A stretch of 59,510 bases of DNA from an uncultured Sutterella sp. (GTDB lineage Bacteria > Pseudomonadota > Gammaproteobacteria > Burkholderiales > Burkholderiaceae_F): assembly GCA_905212345.1 (NCBI GenBank), contig CAJMEC010000008.1:1-59510 (forward strand), given 5' to 3'. Both the position numbers and the translations under genes were made by a program. Of this stretch, positions 15,097-24,472 are shown in pieces; within the stretch, counting starts at the first letter, position 1; each line of letters begins with the position of its first letter. The notes beneath the pieces were generated by a model. The model saw only the letters and a list, made by a program, of their open reading frames with translations. It did not search any database and had not been told where the DNA came from.

Positions 15097-18000
15097 TTAT
15101 TTTTGAGAAGAAGCTGACGAATCTGTTGCTTCTCCTATCTTTGTAATGATGGGTTCATCAATTGAACCGGTAATTTTATATTCTGTGCTTAGTAATTCCG
15201 ATAGCGGCGTTTGAAGAGCCAATTGAGCAATAAAACTTCCAACTCCTAAAATGGGGTTGGCAACGGCAAGTGCTAGGCTAGCGCCACCGAAACTTATGTC
15301 TGGTAAAACCGTGACGGTGATATTTTGCGTGAGCTTATTGAGGTCAATCGAGCCTTCGGCCAATATGGTCGCCTGAGGACCGATCAGTCGGAACGAATTA
15401 GCATTCAGAACACCATCGGTGATGGTGTCATTGGACGAAATTGTGTCAAAAACAAAACCTTGACCGACTACGTCGCGGAAATCAAAGGTAAGGCGTCTTA
15501 ATAGTGTTTGCAATGACAACAGTGACAGAATGCGGCCCGCACCGGGTTCTACTTGAAGAATTTGGCCCGAAGCGAGTGTAGTGGAAATTGTGCCGTTTAA
15601 CGAGTCCGTGTTGAAGTCAACCGGAGCGCCGTTCCACTGCAGTTTGGCATGAACTTGACCGCTGCCGTCGTTGATGACGTGGGCCAGTTTAAAGCGCTCG
15701 AGCAATTCGCCTAAATCGCTAATGTCAAGGGTTGCCTCGAGCGTTGTCTGGGAGTTTTTCCGTTGTCCAGCATTCCAAGAACCGTTGGCACTTAGCGTTG
15801 CATCGCTGTTAGCCAGCGAGAACTGTTTTAAGTCCCAAAGGGTGCTCGGACCGCTACCTTCATTTTCTGCCCAAAGTTTTAATGTGCCTAAGTTGAAATC
15901 TTGGTAGCGCAAATCCTTAACGGTTAAAGCGATAGAGGGCAAAGACTGAGTTTCTTTTGGAGCGACTTTGATTGCTTCATCGACAAGCTCCGGACGTGGA
16001 ATGTGCAGATAATCGAAGTTGGCTGTCAAAAGCGGATGAGAGTGGCTCGTGCGTGGCGTGTAGTTAAAATCGGCTTTTGCCAAGGTGCTCGCAATGTTAC
16101 CGCTCCAAGCGCCCGACGGGTACGCTCTTGCATTGACTTTCACCGAGTCAAAATTCAATCCCTTATAGGTCAGACGCCCGATTTGAATATCCGCACGATT
16201 TAAATCCAGAGTTTTCATCTCACGCTTGGGGTCAGATGCTAGTGCCCCCTGAGCTTCGGTAAGAATGCTTTCCCACTCTTCCCATTTCAAAGAGGGTGAT
16301 TGAATAATCAGCGCTAAACCATCGGCAGTAGGATTTACGTTGGAACGTTTACCGACAGAGAGAATCCCTCTTTGGGTTTTAAGTCCTTGATCGGTATCGT
16401 TGTAGTGAATTTGCATCCCGAACACTTCATCAATGGAAAGCGTCATCTTGGTTGAGCACTTTTCCTTAGATGAGCAGGGGACAAAATCAAATTGCAAGGG
16501 CCAGGCCGTATCGGCAGCTTTGTTAAAGGGGGCCGGCGCATTGCCTTTGATGCCTAAAAGGTTACTGCTTACGTGGATATTGACACCATGATCAATTTCC
16601 ACAACAGTGTTAACGGGGGCAGCCCCTTCGGCATGCGTCAGAAGGGATGTAATAGCGGGAGAATCAATGATGCGAGAAGCGGCATAAGGGGTAGCGTTGG
16701 CTGAAGCCGTAATGCGAATCTTGCCTTGATCGTCCGTTGTAATGTTGCCGAGTGCGTCACACCCATAAACATTGGCTGTGAGAGAACTGCCCCATACACC
16801 TTTTTCGGTGAAGGAAACTCGCCCCTGTGCGGCAGCTAACTCCGGCACATTTTCCATTTTGATAGTGTTTCCGTTTAATAAAACGGCACCGGAAACTGCC
16901 GTGCGCTCTAAGTCTGTGATCGGGATATTGAGTTCCAACTCCAAAGAGGCGTTGCCCGTTGCCGTAGTGCCGACAAAGGGATTGCCGATCATGGCCGAAA
17001 CAGGGCTTTGGTTTACCCAATTGGCCATGTCTTGAAGCGAAGCTTGACTTTTACCTTTGATAATAAGCGGTACGCCAGGGGCGGTGTAGCTTGGGATTTC
17101 TGCTGTGACATCCGTGACGGTTGCGCCAAGCGTTTGACCGCTTTGGGCATGGATGGTCATGGACAGGCCTTCAAAAATAGCTTCACCGTTTATCTTTTCA
17201 AAAGTGGGCCACTCGCCCGGTACCCATTGGCCGTTTTTATCTTTTTGGTAACTGGGCACATAATCGAGCTTCACGTCTTCGGCCATGCCGGTAATTTTAA
17301 AGATATATCCCTTGTCTTTTTGGTCAACAAAGGGGAATTCATCTAACGGACCGTATAGGTCAACGGTGCCGTTTTTGGCAATACCGCCTTGCAAAGCCGC
17401 CTTGAGCCAATCGTTGGTTCCTTTGCCGCCTGCCACAATGGGAATATATTTGTGTGCGGCAGAAGCTCTTAGGTAATGCAGATCGCCGCGAACTTCAAGA
17501 GTGCCGGCTCCGCCCGTGTCCGCCCAACCGCCGTGTACTTGGGCAGAAGCGTCGGTGTTGGAGACTAAAAGACTGTCGACTTTAAATTCAAGCTTGGGTT
17601 TTATTGTCCAGGAAGCCTGCATCTGCAGTGTATCTAAGCTGAAATCCTTTTCAAAGAAAATACCGGGAAAGTTTAATGTGCTGTTGGGAGAATCCAGTGT
17701 GACCGTGCCACCGGCTTCATCGGCTACGATAGAGCCGGAAAGATTGGAAAAGCCGAATCGATTGAAATTGTGATCTTCGTGCGCGACGTGATCTTGAACC
17801 GTCAGGCCATTAAAGTTTGTACTGAATTCGTATCGATCAGGGGCGTTGACGGGCCCTTGCCAGGAGCTTTCAAAGTTTTCGATAGTGCCAGTGGCTTGGA
17901 GATCACGAATAAGATTTAGGGCCTTTTCAGAAATGGGCAGTTGAAGGCCGATCGTTGTCAGGGCTCGAAGGTCTAGGGAGGCGATGGTAAGTACGCCGTC

Positions 18001-19131
18001 ATAAAGGTTTTTGTTCTTCCACGTTGCCTCAATCTTGGCATCTCCGAAATATACGGGATCGTTCCCGATGGGTTTAATGACAAGATCTTGCGTACCGAAA
18101 GTCAACTGATTGCCATCGAGTGTTTCATTGAGTCGCCCTTGGAGGTAATCAACGCGGATGGGGGCTGAGTCTGAGTTCCAACGCAGACTGACGTCATCGA
18201 GGGCAACATCAGCAGTTAACTGTGTGGGTTTGAGGTTTTCAAATTCCAACCAAATATTGGCTTGACCGGTTCCGTCTTGAAGGAAATGATCAAGGTCGAC
18301 TCGGCGAGCGATTCGGCCGAAGTTAATAGAAGGGATGGAAGCGTAAACCGTGCCGTAGAGTTTAGCCAAGCGATTGGATGAACCAAACCATTTTTCTCTG
18401 AAAGTGGCTCGAAGGTCAATTGGTGTTTTGTTTTGACGAATGGCTGTTGATTGCAGGCCAAAATTCCACGCAATCATATATCGGTGCAACACGGCGTTTG
18501 TGTTGTGTAACAGAACAGGTCTCGGATGATCCACCGTCAGATCAATGTAGTTGAAATCGCCATCTATGATTTCCAGATGTTCTTGAGAAAGAACCCAGTC
18601 GAGAACTTTTTGTGCTGTGGCAACATCGGTTGATGCCGTGGGGGTTGTTGAAGGGGCTGTGTTGATTTCAAAGCCGGCAATATTGAATAAATCTTCCTTC
18701 AGCCTTTCAACGTTAAAACGGGGACTAAAGACAACGAGGCGTGAAAAAGTTGGCCTAAATGTATAAAAAGAGGAGAGCGAGAACGTTGCCTGCACCTTGG
18801 GCAAAGTCAGCGACGCTCTTTGACCCGGACGCGAAAACGTCATTTCTGTGAGTGTGATGCGAGGGCGTAGCCACTCCCAGTCCACATGGATGTCCTGCGC
18901 TTCAATCTCTGTTCCCGTGCGCTCTTCGATGTAACTTTCCAGTTTCGGATAAAACGTTTCAATATTGGGAACTACCCAGAGTCTGACAGCAATCAGTGCA
19001 AACGTTAAAAACAGGTATAAAAACAAAAGAACCCACCCTGCCGTGCGCAAAAGAAGTCGCCACCTGCCGGGGTGACGGTTGCGCGGCAGTCCAGCCGAAT
19101 TTTGTAGAGGGCTTGTTTGGGTCGTTTTCAA
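15097..19131 (-). CDS. yhdP: YhdP family AsmA-like phospholipid transport protein
   Basis: A 1344-residue bridge-like protein anchored in the inner membrane and reaching across the periplasm. In enterobacteria YhdP helps move phospholipids to the outer membrane. There is one transmembrane helix near the start (WVLLFLYLFLTFALIAV), a long beta-rich DUF3971/AsmA-like body, and an AsmA-type C-terminal region with NANSFRLIGPQATILAEGSIDL. The length matches the family. No ATG is available before residue 97, so TTG 19131 is used; its ribosome binding site is poor. It is divergent from glnE, the usual betaproteobacterial order. Confidence 0.9.
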   Translation of the reverse strand: MKTTQTSPLQNSAGLPRNRHPGRWRLLLRTAGWVLLFLYLFLTFALIAVRLWVVPNIETFYPKLESYIEERTGTEIEAQDIHVDWEWLRPRITLTEMTFSRPGQRASLTLPKVQATFSLSSFYTFRPTFSRLVVFSPRFNVERLKEDLFNIAGFEINTAPSTTPTASTDVATAQKVLDWVLSQEHLEIIDGDFNYIDLTVDHPRPVLLHNTNAVLHRYMIAWNFGLQSTAIRQNKTPIDLRATFREKWFGSSNRLAKLYGTVYASIPSINFGRIARRVDLDHFLQDGTGQANIWLEFENLKPTQLTADVALDDVSLRWNSDSAPIRVDYLQGRLNETLDGNQLTFGTQDLVIKPIGNDPVYFGDAKIEATWKNKNLYDGVLTIASLDLRALTTIGLQLPISEKALNLIRDLQATGTIENFESSWQGPVNAPDRYEFSTNFNGLTVQDHVAHEDHNFNRFGFSNLSGSIVADEAGGTVTLDSPNSTLNFPGIFFEKDFSLDTLQMQASWTIKPKLEFKVDSLLVSNTDASAQVHGGWADTGGAGTLEVRGDLHYLRASAAHKYIPIVAGGKGTNDWLKAALQGGIAKNGTVDLYGPLDEFPFVDQKDKGYIFKITGMAEDVKLDYVPSYQKDKNGQWVPGEWPTFEKINGEAIFEGLSMTIHAQSGQTLGATVTDVTAEIPSYTAPGVPLIIKGKSQASLQDMANWVNQSPVSAMIGNPFVGTTATGNASLELELNIPITDLERTAVSGAVLLNGNTIKMENVPELAAAQGRVSFTEKGVWGSSLTANVYGCDALGNITTDDQGKIRITASANATPYAASRIIDSPAITSLLTHAEGAAPVNTVVEIDHGVNIHVSSNLLGIKGNAPAPFNKAADTAWPLQFDFVPCSSKEKCSTKMTLSIDEVFGMQIHYNDTDQGLKTQRGILSVGKRSNVNPTADGLALIIQSPSLKWEEWESILTEAQGALASDPKREMKTLDLNRADIQIGRLTYKGLNFDSVKVNARAYPSGAWSGNIASTLAKADFNYTPRTSHSHPLLTANFDYLHIPRPELVDEAIKVAPKETQSLPSIALTVKDLRYQDFNLGTLKLWAENEGSGPSTLWDLKQFSLANSDATLSANGSWNAGQRKNSQTTLEATLDISDLGELLERFKLAHVINDGSGQVHAKLQWNGAPVDFNTDSLNGTISTTLASGQILQVEPGAGRILSLLSLQTLLRRLTFDFRDVVGQGFVFDTISSNDTITDGVLNANSFRLIGPQATILAEGSIDLNKLTQNITVTVLPDISFGGASLALAVANPILGVGSFIAQLALQTPLSELLSTEYKITGSIDEPIITKIGEATDSSASSQK

Positions 19132-19198
19132 AAGAAGAGGTAGTTTCCGTAAAGAATTAACGAACTATCCCGAATTTTAGCGGTTTGGGCTTTTTGAA

Positions 19199-19220
19199 GG
19201 AAAATTTTTGGAAAATTTTT
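19199..19220. repeat. Tandem 11-bp direct repeat upstream of glnE
   Basis: GGAAAATTTTT occurs twice in immediate succession in the yhdP/glnE divergent intergenic region. Both units are AT-rich A-tracts that could bend DNA at the promoters. No function is known from the sequence. Confidence 0.4.
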
Positions 19221-19292
19221 CGATTGAAACTTTTCGAAAAAATTCATGGCTTCGCTAAACTGTATTCCGTTAATTTTCTTTACCGATTCAAA

Positions 19293-22109
19293 ATGCCCCG
19301 TTTAACTCTTCAAGTATTGCCTGATTACTCATTTTTCGTAAAGCGTGCCTTGATGTCTGCCCGCCCGATGTCCAACGACAATGAGCGGTTGGAATGGTTA
19401 GAGAGCCTTGCCGATCAGCCTTACAGTCGGGAGAAAATGAAAGCGTTTTTGCAAGGCGCTGATGATGCGGAAATATTGGCCGAGCGCATGCGTTTGTTAA
19501 GACGGGAAGTGTTGCTCACTTTGGTGGCGCGAGATGTTACCGGTCAGGCAGATTATTTTGAAGTTGTCCGTACGATGACAGATTTGGCGGAAGAAACAGT
19601 CAGTCGGACGGTTAGGGTGCATGCCAAGGCTTTGTCTTTGCGGTACGGCGTGCCGACGTCGGACTCCGGCGTAGCCCAAGATTTTTTAGTTGTCGGCATG
19701 GGGAAATTAGGAGGGGAGGAACTTAATGTCAGCTCTGACATTGACCTCGTTTTTGTCTACGACGAGCAGGGGCAATGCCGAGCGACTCCAGAGTGTCCCA
19801 ATCCCAGACGAGAATTAACAAACGCGGAATTCTTCGAACGTCTTTCGAAAAAAGTTATCACTGCCTTATCGGATATTTCCGGCGCGGGTTTTGTCTTTAG
19901 AGTGGATATGAGATTGCGTCCCAATGGCGACTCCGGCCCCATTGTAATCAGCAACGAAATGCTTGAAGAATATCTCTATGTTCAGGGACGCGAGTGGGAA
20001 CGTTTTGCGTGGCTAAAAGGCAGGATTGTCAATGAGCCGGTTTTCACTGACGAAAAAACGTTTAAGGCGCAATGTAAAAACCTCTACGATGTTGTGCGTC
20101 CCTTTGTCTTCAGACGCTACGTTGACTTTAACGCTATCAGTGCCTTATCAAACCTTCATAAATTGATCCGTGCCGAAACGCAGCGCCGAGAAACCGGTAA
20201 GGATTTGGGTATCGATGTCAAGCTTGGTCGGGGCGGAATTCGCGAGATTGAATTCATCACCCAGACATTTCAAATCATTCGCGCAGGCCGAGAACCTCAG
20301 TTACGTCTGAAAAATACTTTGAAAGCGTTGCCGGTTTTGGAAAAGTTGGGTGTGATGAATGCAGAGCAAGTTAAGTGCCTCTCAGAGGCTTACGTGTTTC
20401 TGCGTAATCTGGAGCACGCCATTCAGTACGTTGATGACCAGCAAACGCATCGCTTGCCGCCTGATGAGAAAGTTCGAGAGCAGATTGCCGCGCTTTTGGG
20501 CTTGAGCAGTTCTCAAATGATAGAAAAACTTATGCAAATCCGTGAATACGTGGCGCAGGTTTTTGACGGTATCTTCCAGGTGGGCGAAGAAGAAAATCAA
20601 GAAGATGATTGGCCCGAAGGGTGGAGCGTGGGTTTTGAGCGCGCAAAAGAAGCGTTGGCCGATGACCTTGAAAAAATGGGTTATGGCGAGGCCCGTCATT
20701 GCGCTGATCGCGTGTTGGAATTAATGGGATCCAAATTTCTGGCGGCACAAACCGAGTCGGCTCGAACTCGGATGGCGCAACTTGTAAAACGCATCAGCGA
20801 ATTGTGTATCAAATTGGCTTGCGGCGATAAAGGCGTTGCGCCCGAAGTGATTTTCACGCGTTTTATTACGCTTTTGGAAGTGATTGCGGGGCGCAGCACC
20901 TACGTTTCACTTTTGATTCAGTATCCAAAAGTCTGTGAAAAAGTTGCGCTTGTTTTAAAGACAAGTGCTTGGGCGGCGGATTATTTGACGGCACACCCGA
21001 TCGTACTTGATGAGTTGGTTGATGAACGCGTGAGCGAATTAGATAACTTTTCACCCGTTGATTGGAGCGGTTGGCAGGACGATTTGTGGGAAAAGCTACG
21101 TGAAGTTGAAGGGGATCAGGAAACACAGATGAACCTTCTGCGTGACGCTCATCATGCGGCGGTTTTTAAACTTTTGATGGCTGATTTGGAAGGCCGTTTT
21201 ACGGTTGAACGTTTAGCCGATCAACTCTCAGCATTGGCTGACGCGGTTTTGGAAATGGTGATTACGCTTGCCTGGCAAACCATTGCTTCTCGGCACTGTG
21301 ATGTGCCGAAGTTTGCCGTTGTGGCTTACGGCAAATTAGGCGGGAAAGAATTAAGTTATGCGTCGGACTTGGACTTAATTTATCTCTACGATGATCCCAG
21401 TCCAGAGGCCAGTAAAAATTACACCAGGCTAGTGCGTCGAATGATGAGTTGGCTGACTGTGCAAACTTCTTCAGGCATTCTTTTTGATGTAGATTTGCGC
21501 CTGCGACCCAACGGTGAAAATGGTTTAGTTGTCTCTTCATTTGAGATGTTTAAGCGTTATCAAAGAAACGAGGATGGTACGGGTGCTTGGCCTTGGGAGC
21601 ATCAGGCGCTCACGCGCGCAAGATTTTGTGCGGGCGACAGAACAATCGGTCAGGCGTTTGAAAAAGAGCGCGAAGCCATTTTGAGATTGCCGCGCGATAA
21701 AGCAAAAGTCTTTTCTGATGTGAGCGAAATGCGTGCTCGTATGCTTGAGGGGCATCCCAATCCGACCTCGCTTTTTGATGTCAAACACGACCGTGGCGGC
21801 ATGGTGGATGTGGAATTCGCGGTTCAGGCGATGGTGCTCGCTTACTCACACAAACATCCGGAGCTGGTCAACAATTTCGGCAATATTCTTTTACTGGAAA
21901 TGGCCGCTCGAGCCGGTTTGATCGGTGAAGAACTCGCCGAGAAGTGTGTGTCCATTTATCGCAATTATCGACACATTCAAAGAAAGCATCGTCTGGAATT
22001 GGGGGATGGGCCGGTAAGGGTTGATCGATCCGCGCAACGTGAAAATATCGCGACGGTGGTGCAACTGTGGAAAACCGTCTTCGGTTCAGAAGGTCCTTTG
22101 AGAAAATAA
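19293..22109 (+). CDS. glnE: Bifunctional glutamine synthetase adenylyltransferase/deadenylase
   Basis: Controls glutamine synthetase by adding or removing AMP according to the PII state. The 938-residue protein has two nucleotidyltransferase halves. The N-terminal deadenylase has GMGKLGGEELNVSSDIDLVF (GSxxxxDxD-like) and the C-terminal adenylylase has AYGKLGGKELSYASDLDLIY near residue 680, each followed by DxRLRPNG. Start ATG 19293 (MPRLTLQ) was chosen over an upstream TTG at 19185, which would add a low-complexity 36-residue leader derived from A/T-rich intergenic DNA. Confidence 0.93.
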   Translation: MPRLTLQVLPDYSFFVKRALMSARPMSNDNERLEWLESLADQPYSREKMKAFLQGADDAEILAERMRLLRREVLLTLVARDVTGQADYFEVVRTMTDLAEETVSRTVRVHAKALSLRYGVPTSDSGVAQDFLVVGMGKLGGEELNVSSDIDLVFVYDEQGQCRATPECPNPRRELTNAEFFERLSKKVITALSDISGAGFVFRVDMRLRPNGDSGPIVISNEMLEEYLYVQGREWERFAWLKGRIVNEPVFTDEKTFKAQCKNLYDVVRPFVFRRYVDFNAISALSNLHKLIRAETQRRETGKDLGIDVKLGRGGIREIEFITQTFQIIRAGREPQLRLKNTLKALPVLEKLGVMNAEQVKCLSEAYVFLRNLEHAIQYVDDQQTHRLPPDEKVREQIAALLGLSSSQMIEKLMQIREYVAQVFDGIFQVGEEENQEDDWPEGWSVGFERAKEALADDLEKMGYGEARHCADRVLELMGSKFLAAQTESARTRMAQLVKRISELCIKLACGDKGVAPEVIFTRFITLLEVIAGRSTYVSLLIQYPKVCEKVALVLKTSAWAADYLTAHPIVLDELVDERVSELDNFSPVDWSGWQDDLWEKLREVEGDQETQMNLLRDAHHAAVFKLLMADLEGRFTVERLADQLSALADAVLEMVITLAWQTIASRHCDVPKFAVVAYGKLGGKELSYASDLDLIYLYDDPSPEASKNYTRLVRRMMSWLTVQTSSGILFDVDLRLRPNGENGLVVSSFEMFKRYQRNEDGTGAWPWEHQALTRARFCAGDRTIGQAFEKEREAILRLPRDKAKVFSDVSEMRARMLEGHPNPTSLFDVKHDRGGMVDVEFAVQAMVLAYSHKHPELVNNFGNILLLEMAARAGLIGEELAEKCVSIYRNYRHIQRKHRLELGDGPVRVDRSAQRENIATVVQLWKTVFGSEGPLRK

Positions 22110-22115
22110 CAACAA

Positions 22116-22151
22116 AAAAAGAGACCAACCAAATTTGGATGATCCCTTTTT
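22116..22151 (-). terminator. Imperfect bidirectional terminator between glnE and the NADP reductase
   Basis: An imperfect hairpin centred on the palindrome CCAAATTTGG has a T-rich tract on both sides (TCTTTTTTTG leftward, CCCTTTTTG rightward). It separates two convergent genes. Confidence 0.5.
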
Positions 22152-22167
22152 GATTAACGACGCAATG

Positions 22168-23247
22168 TTAATCGAGAGTTGGAGTCTCGACCCCAAGCAC
22201 TTTGTGCAGCTTGGGAGATGTTGTCGTGTATTGCAGCAAGGTCTTCTTTTCAGGATGCACGATATCGGCGGCAGCAAAGGCTGCCAGGGCACATTCATGG
22301 AATCCGCAAAGAATCAATTTCTTCTTACCCGGATAGGTATTGATGTCACCTACGGCAAAAATGCCGGGGATGGAGGTTTGGAATTTTTCCGTATCAACCA
22401 CGATTTGCTTACGATAGATTTCCAAGCCCCAATCTGCGATAGGTCCTAATTTGGGCGTAAGACCGAAGAAAACTAATAAGTGGTCAAGCGGCATACGGCG
22501 CACAACACCGTCATCGCCTGTCACGCGGATTTCGGTAAGTTTTCCATCTTTTTCTTCAAATCCAGTGACTTGGCCCACTTCAAACTGCATTTCCCAGTTT
22601 TCACACAATTCACGCATCTTGGCAACAGAGGCTGATTGGGCGCGGAAACCGTCACGACGGTGTAAGAGGATGACACTTTCGGCTTTACCGACTAGGTTGA
22701 GTGTCCAGTCCAAAGCAGAGTCACCGCCACCGCAGATGACGATATTTTTGCCGTAAAAGAGTTCAGGGTCTTTTACTTGGTAGTGAAGCTGAGTACCTTC
22801 AAATTTTTCAATACCGGGGACGCTTAAGCGCTTCGGTTGGAAACTGCCGACGCCCGCGGCAATGAACACGGTCTTTGTCATAAAGCGCGTGCCTTTATCG
22901 GTTTCAACGTAAAAGCGGCCGTCTTCTTCCTTGCGGACAATGGTGACTTCTTCACCTAAATGAAATTGCGGTCCGAAGGGGTGAATTTGCTTTAAAAGAT
23001 TTTCCGTCAATTCTCGTGAAGTACATACAGGAAGAGCCGGGATATCGTAAATGGGCTTATGTTCATAAAGCTCCATGCACTGTCCGCCCACCATTTTGAG
23101 CGAGTCCACGACGTGAGCCTTAATCTCTAAAAGACCTAATTCAAAAACTTGGAATAAACCGACGGGACCGGCGCCGACAATGACAGCATCCGTTTCAATA
23201 ATTTCGTCGGTTTTCGGGGCAATAGTCAAATAATCTTCAATAGCCAT
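22168..23247 (-). CDS. Thioredoxin-reductase-like ferredoxin/flavodoxin-NADP+ reductase
   Basis: FAD-dependent oxidoreductase of 359 residues that moves electrons between NADPH and ferredoxin or flavodoxin. The N-terminal FAD site reads VGAGPVGLFQVFELG, the NADP site reads VICGGGDSALDW, and the C-terminal FAD site reads FAVGDINTYPGKKKLILCG. The redox-active CxxC of thioredoxin reductase is absent, which fits the TrxR-like FNR family. The C-terminal tail (about 30 residues after the core) is also typical. ATG 23247 is used because GGAAA lies at the right distance; an upstream in-frame TTG is less likely. Confidence 0.87.
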   Translation of the reverse strand: MAIEDYLTIAPKTDEIIETDAVIVGAGPVGLFQVFELGLLEIKAHVVDSLKMVGGQCMELYEHKPIYDIPALPVCTSRELTENLLKQIHPFGPQFHLGEEVTIVRKEEDGRFYVETDKGTRFMTKTVFIAAGVGSFQPKRLSVPGIEKFEGTQLHYQVKDPELFYGKNIVICGGGDSALDWTLNLVGKAESVILLHRRDGFRAQSASVAKMRELCENWEMQFEVGQVTGFEEKDGKLTEIRVTGDDGVVRRMPLDHLLVFFGLTPKLGPIADWGLEIYRKQIVVDTEKFQTSIPGIFAVGDINTYPGKKKLILCGFHECALAAFAAADIVHPEKKTLLQYTTTSPKLHKVLGVETPTLD

Positions 23248-23444
23248 AATGATTTCCAATCGGATAGAACGGCAAAATTATACGAGAGTTTCTAGGCGCT
23301 TTGAGCGTTACTGTTGTTCTATTTCTCTTTAAGTGTATTACTAATAGTGTATATGATGAAGCCTTTTTCGTCTGATCCTTGAAAATTGTGTGTCAAGGAA
23401 CGATTTTTCCGTTAGTATGGAAAAAGGAGCTCAAGGAGACAGAC

Positions 23445-24152
23445 ATGCTCGAAAAGAATATTCTCGATAAAATCGCCTACTTTTTTAAATCCATTGGCAC
23501 ACGGAAAGCATCGGGTGAGCCGATTGATCTAGGGCGCCCCAAACATGATTTTGAGACTCAAGAAAAAGAAATTCACATTACTCCTGATGAACCGGTAAGG
23601 GGTAAGGGGGATCTTCAGGATAAAAAAGACGACCAAATTATCCAGTTGGTCAAAGATAAAGAGACCGGTAGAAATACAAAAGCTACAACGGCAAAGGTAG
23701 AGACGAAGGAAACGACGACCATTGTGGCAACCGTGAAACCTAGAAAAGAGTTGTCAGAGGCAATTGAGGCGTTGCGCGTTCAGTATCCGTGGCGAAAACT
23801 CAAAGCCGAAAAACCACTGAGTGTCCAAACGTTGCCTGAACCCTTTTATTTCTTAACGTCTGATAATCAGCCAGTGGAAGCGGGCAAGTTTGAAATCTCT
23901 TTTATTAAGGAGCTTTTAACCAAAGCCGCAGAAGCGGGTATTGAAAACAAGTTCACATTCAGTATTTCTTCAACAATGAGTGTTATTGTGAAATATAAAA
24001 AGAAGCTCGTTGGTCGGGTCTATCTTCATGGAAGAAAGCATCATATGACATTTAAGACTGATGCGAAGATTGTCACTGAAGAAAATCTGACGCTTTCTGA
24101 ATGCAAGAAGTTAATTCCGATTTGGATTGGACAGATTAAAGAGTCTGCGTAA
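23445..24152 (+). CDS. Unrecognised lysine-rich protein
   Basis: A 235-residue protein that I do not recognise. It has a charged N-terminal half (about residues 1-110, rich in Lys, Glu, Asp and Thr, probably disordered) and a more globular C-terminal half with predicted strands around EAGKFEISFIKELLTKA and SVIVKYKKKLVGRVYLHG. No signal peptide or transmembrane helix is visible. AAGGAG lies just before ATG 23445, a better start than the in-frame upstream candidate at 23379. It is flanked by an NADP reductase and a flavocytochrome but shares no visible domain with either. Its composition differs from its neighbours, so horizontal origin is possible. Confidence 0.7.
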   Translation: MLEKNILDKIAYFFKSIGTRKASGEPIDLGRPKHDFETQEKEIHITPDEPVRGKGDLQDKKDDQIIQLVKDKETGRNTKATTAKVETKETTTIVATVKPRKELSEAIEALRVQYPWRKLKAEKPLSVQTLPEPFYFLTSDNQPVEAGKFEISFIKELLTKAAEAGIENKFTFSISSTMSVIVKYKKKLVGRVYLHGRKHHMTFKTDAKIVTEENLTLSECKKLIPIWIGQIKESA

Positions 24153-24472
24153 CCTGAGCGTATTTTCTTCTTTCACAATTAATTTTTTAACACTTGATGC
24201 GTATACCAAAAAAACGTTGGGTTGCTGGTAGGGGGAGTGATCGCTCGCTATTCAAACCTGAGAAAAGACTGCGCAGGTATTTTTGTCCCAATTTTGTTAG
24301 CAAGTGTTTTGAGTCTCTGGACTCTCGACTCGATTAAATTGATCACTACCAAATTAAGGTCTGTATTTACGTTTCGATTGTTTTGTCTGCGCTACAGTGA
24401 GAAAATTCGAATAGTTGACTACATTTCCAAGTAGCGCCAGTTATGCTTAGCATTTAGTTGGTGGAGGTTCAT
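24153..24472. other. Gene-poor intergenic region upstream of the flavocytochrome
   Basis: About 320 bases of mixed composition. A 70-codon open frame at 24222-24434 has no ribosome binding site and no family-like features, so I do not call it. I see no convincing promoter or Fur box. The downstream GGTGGAGG ribosome binding site (24460-24467) belongs to the next gene. Confidence 0.5.

Noticed and set aside
19185..19292. Upstream extension of glnE from TTG 19185
   Set aside because: It would cover the AT-rich promoter region with a low-complexity leader; ATG 19293 matches the family length.
24222..24434. 70-codon open frame in the gap before the flavocytochrome
   Set aside because: No ribosome binding site and no recognisable motif; the residue pattern looks like translated non-coding DNA.
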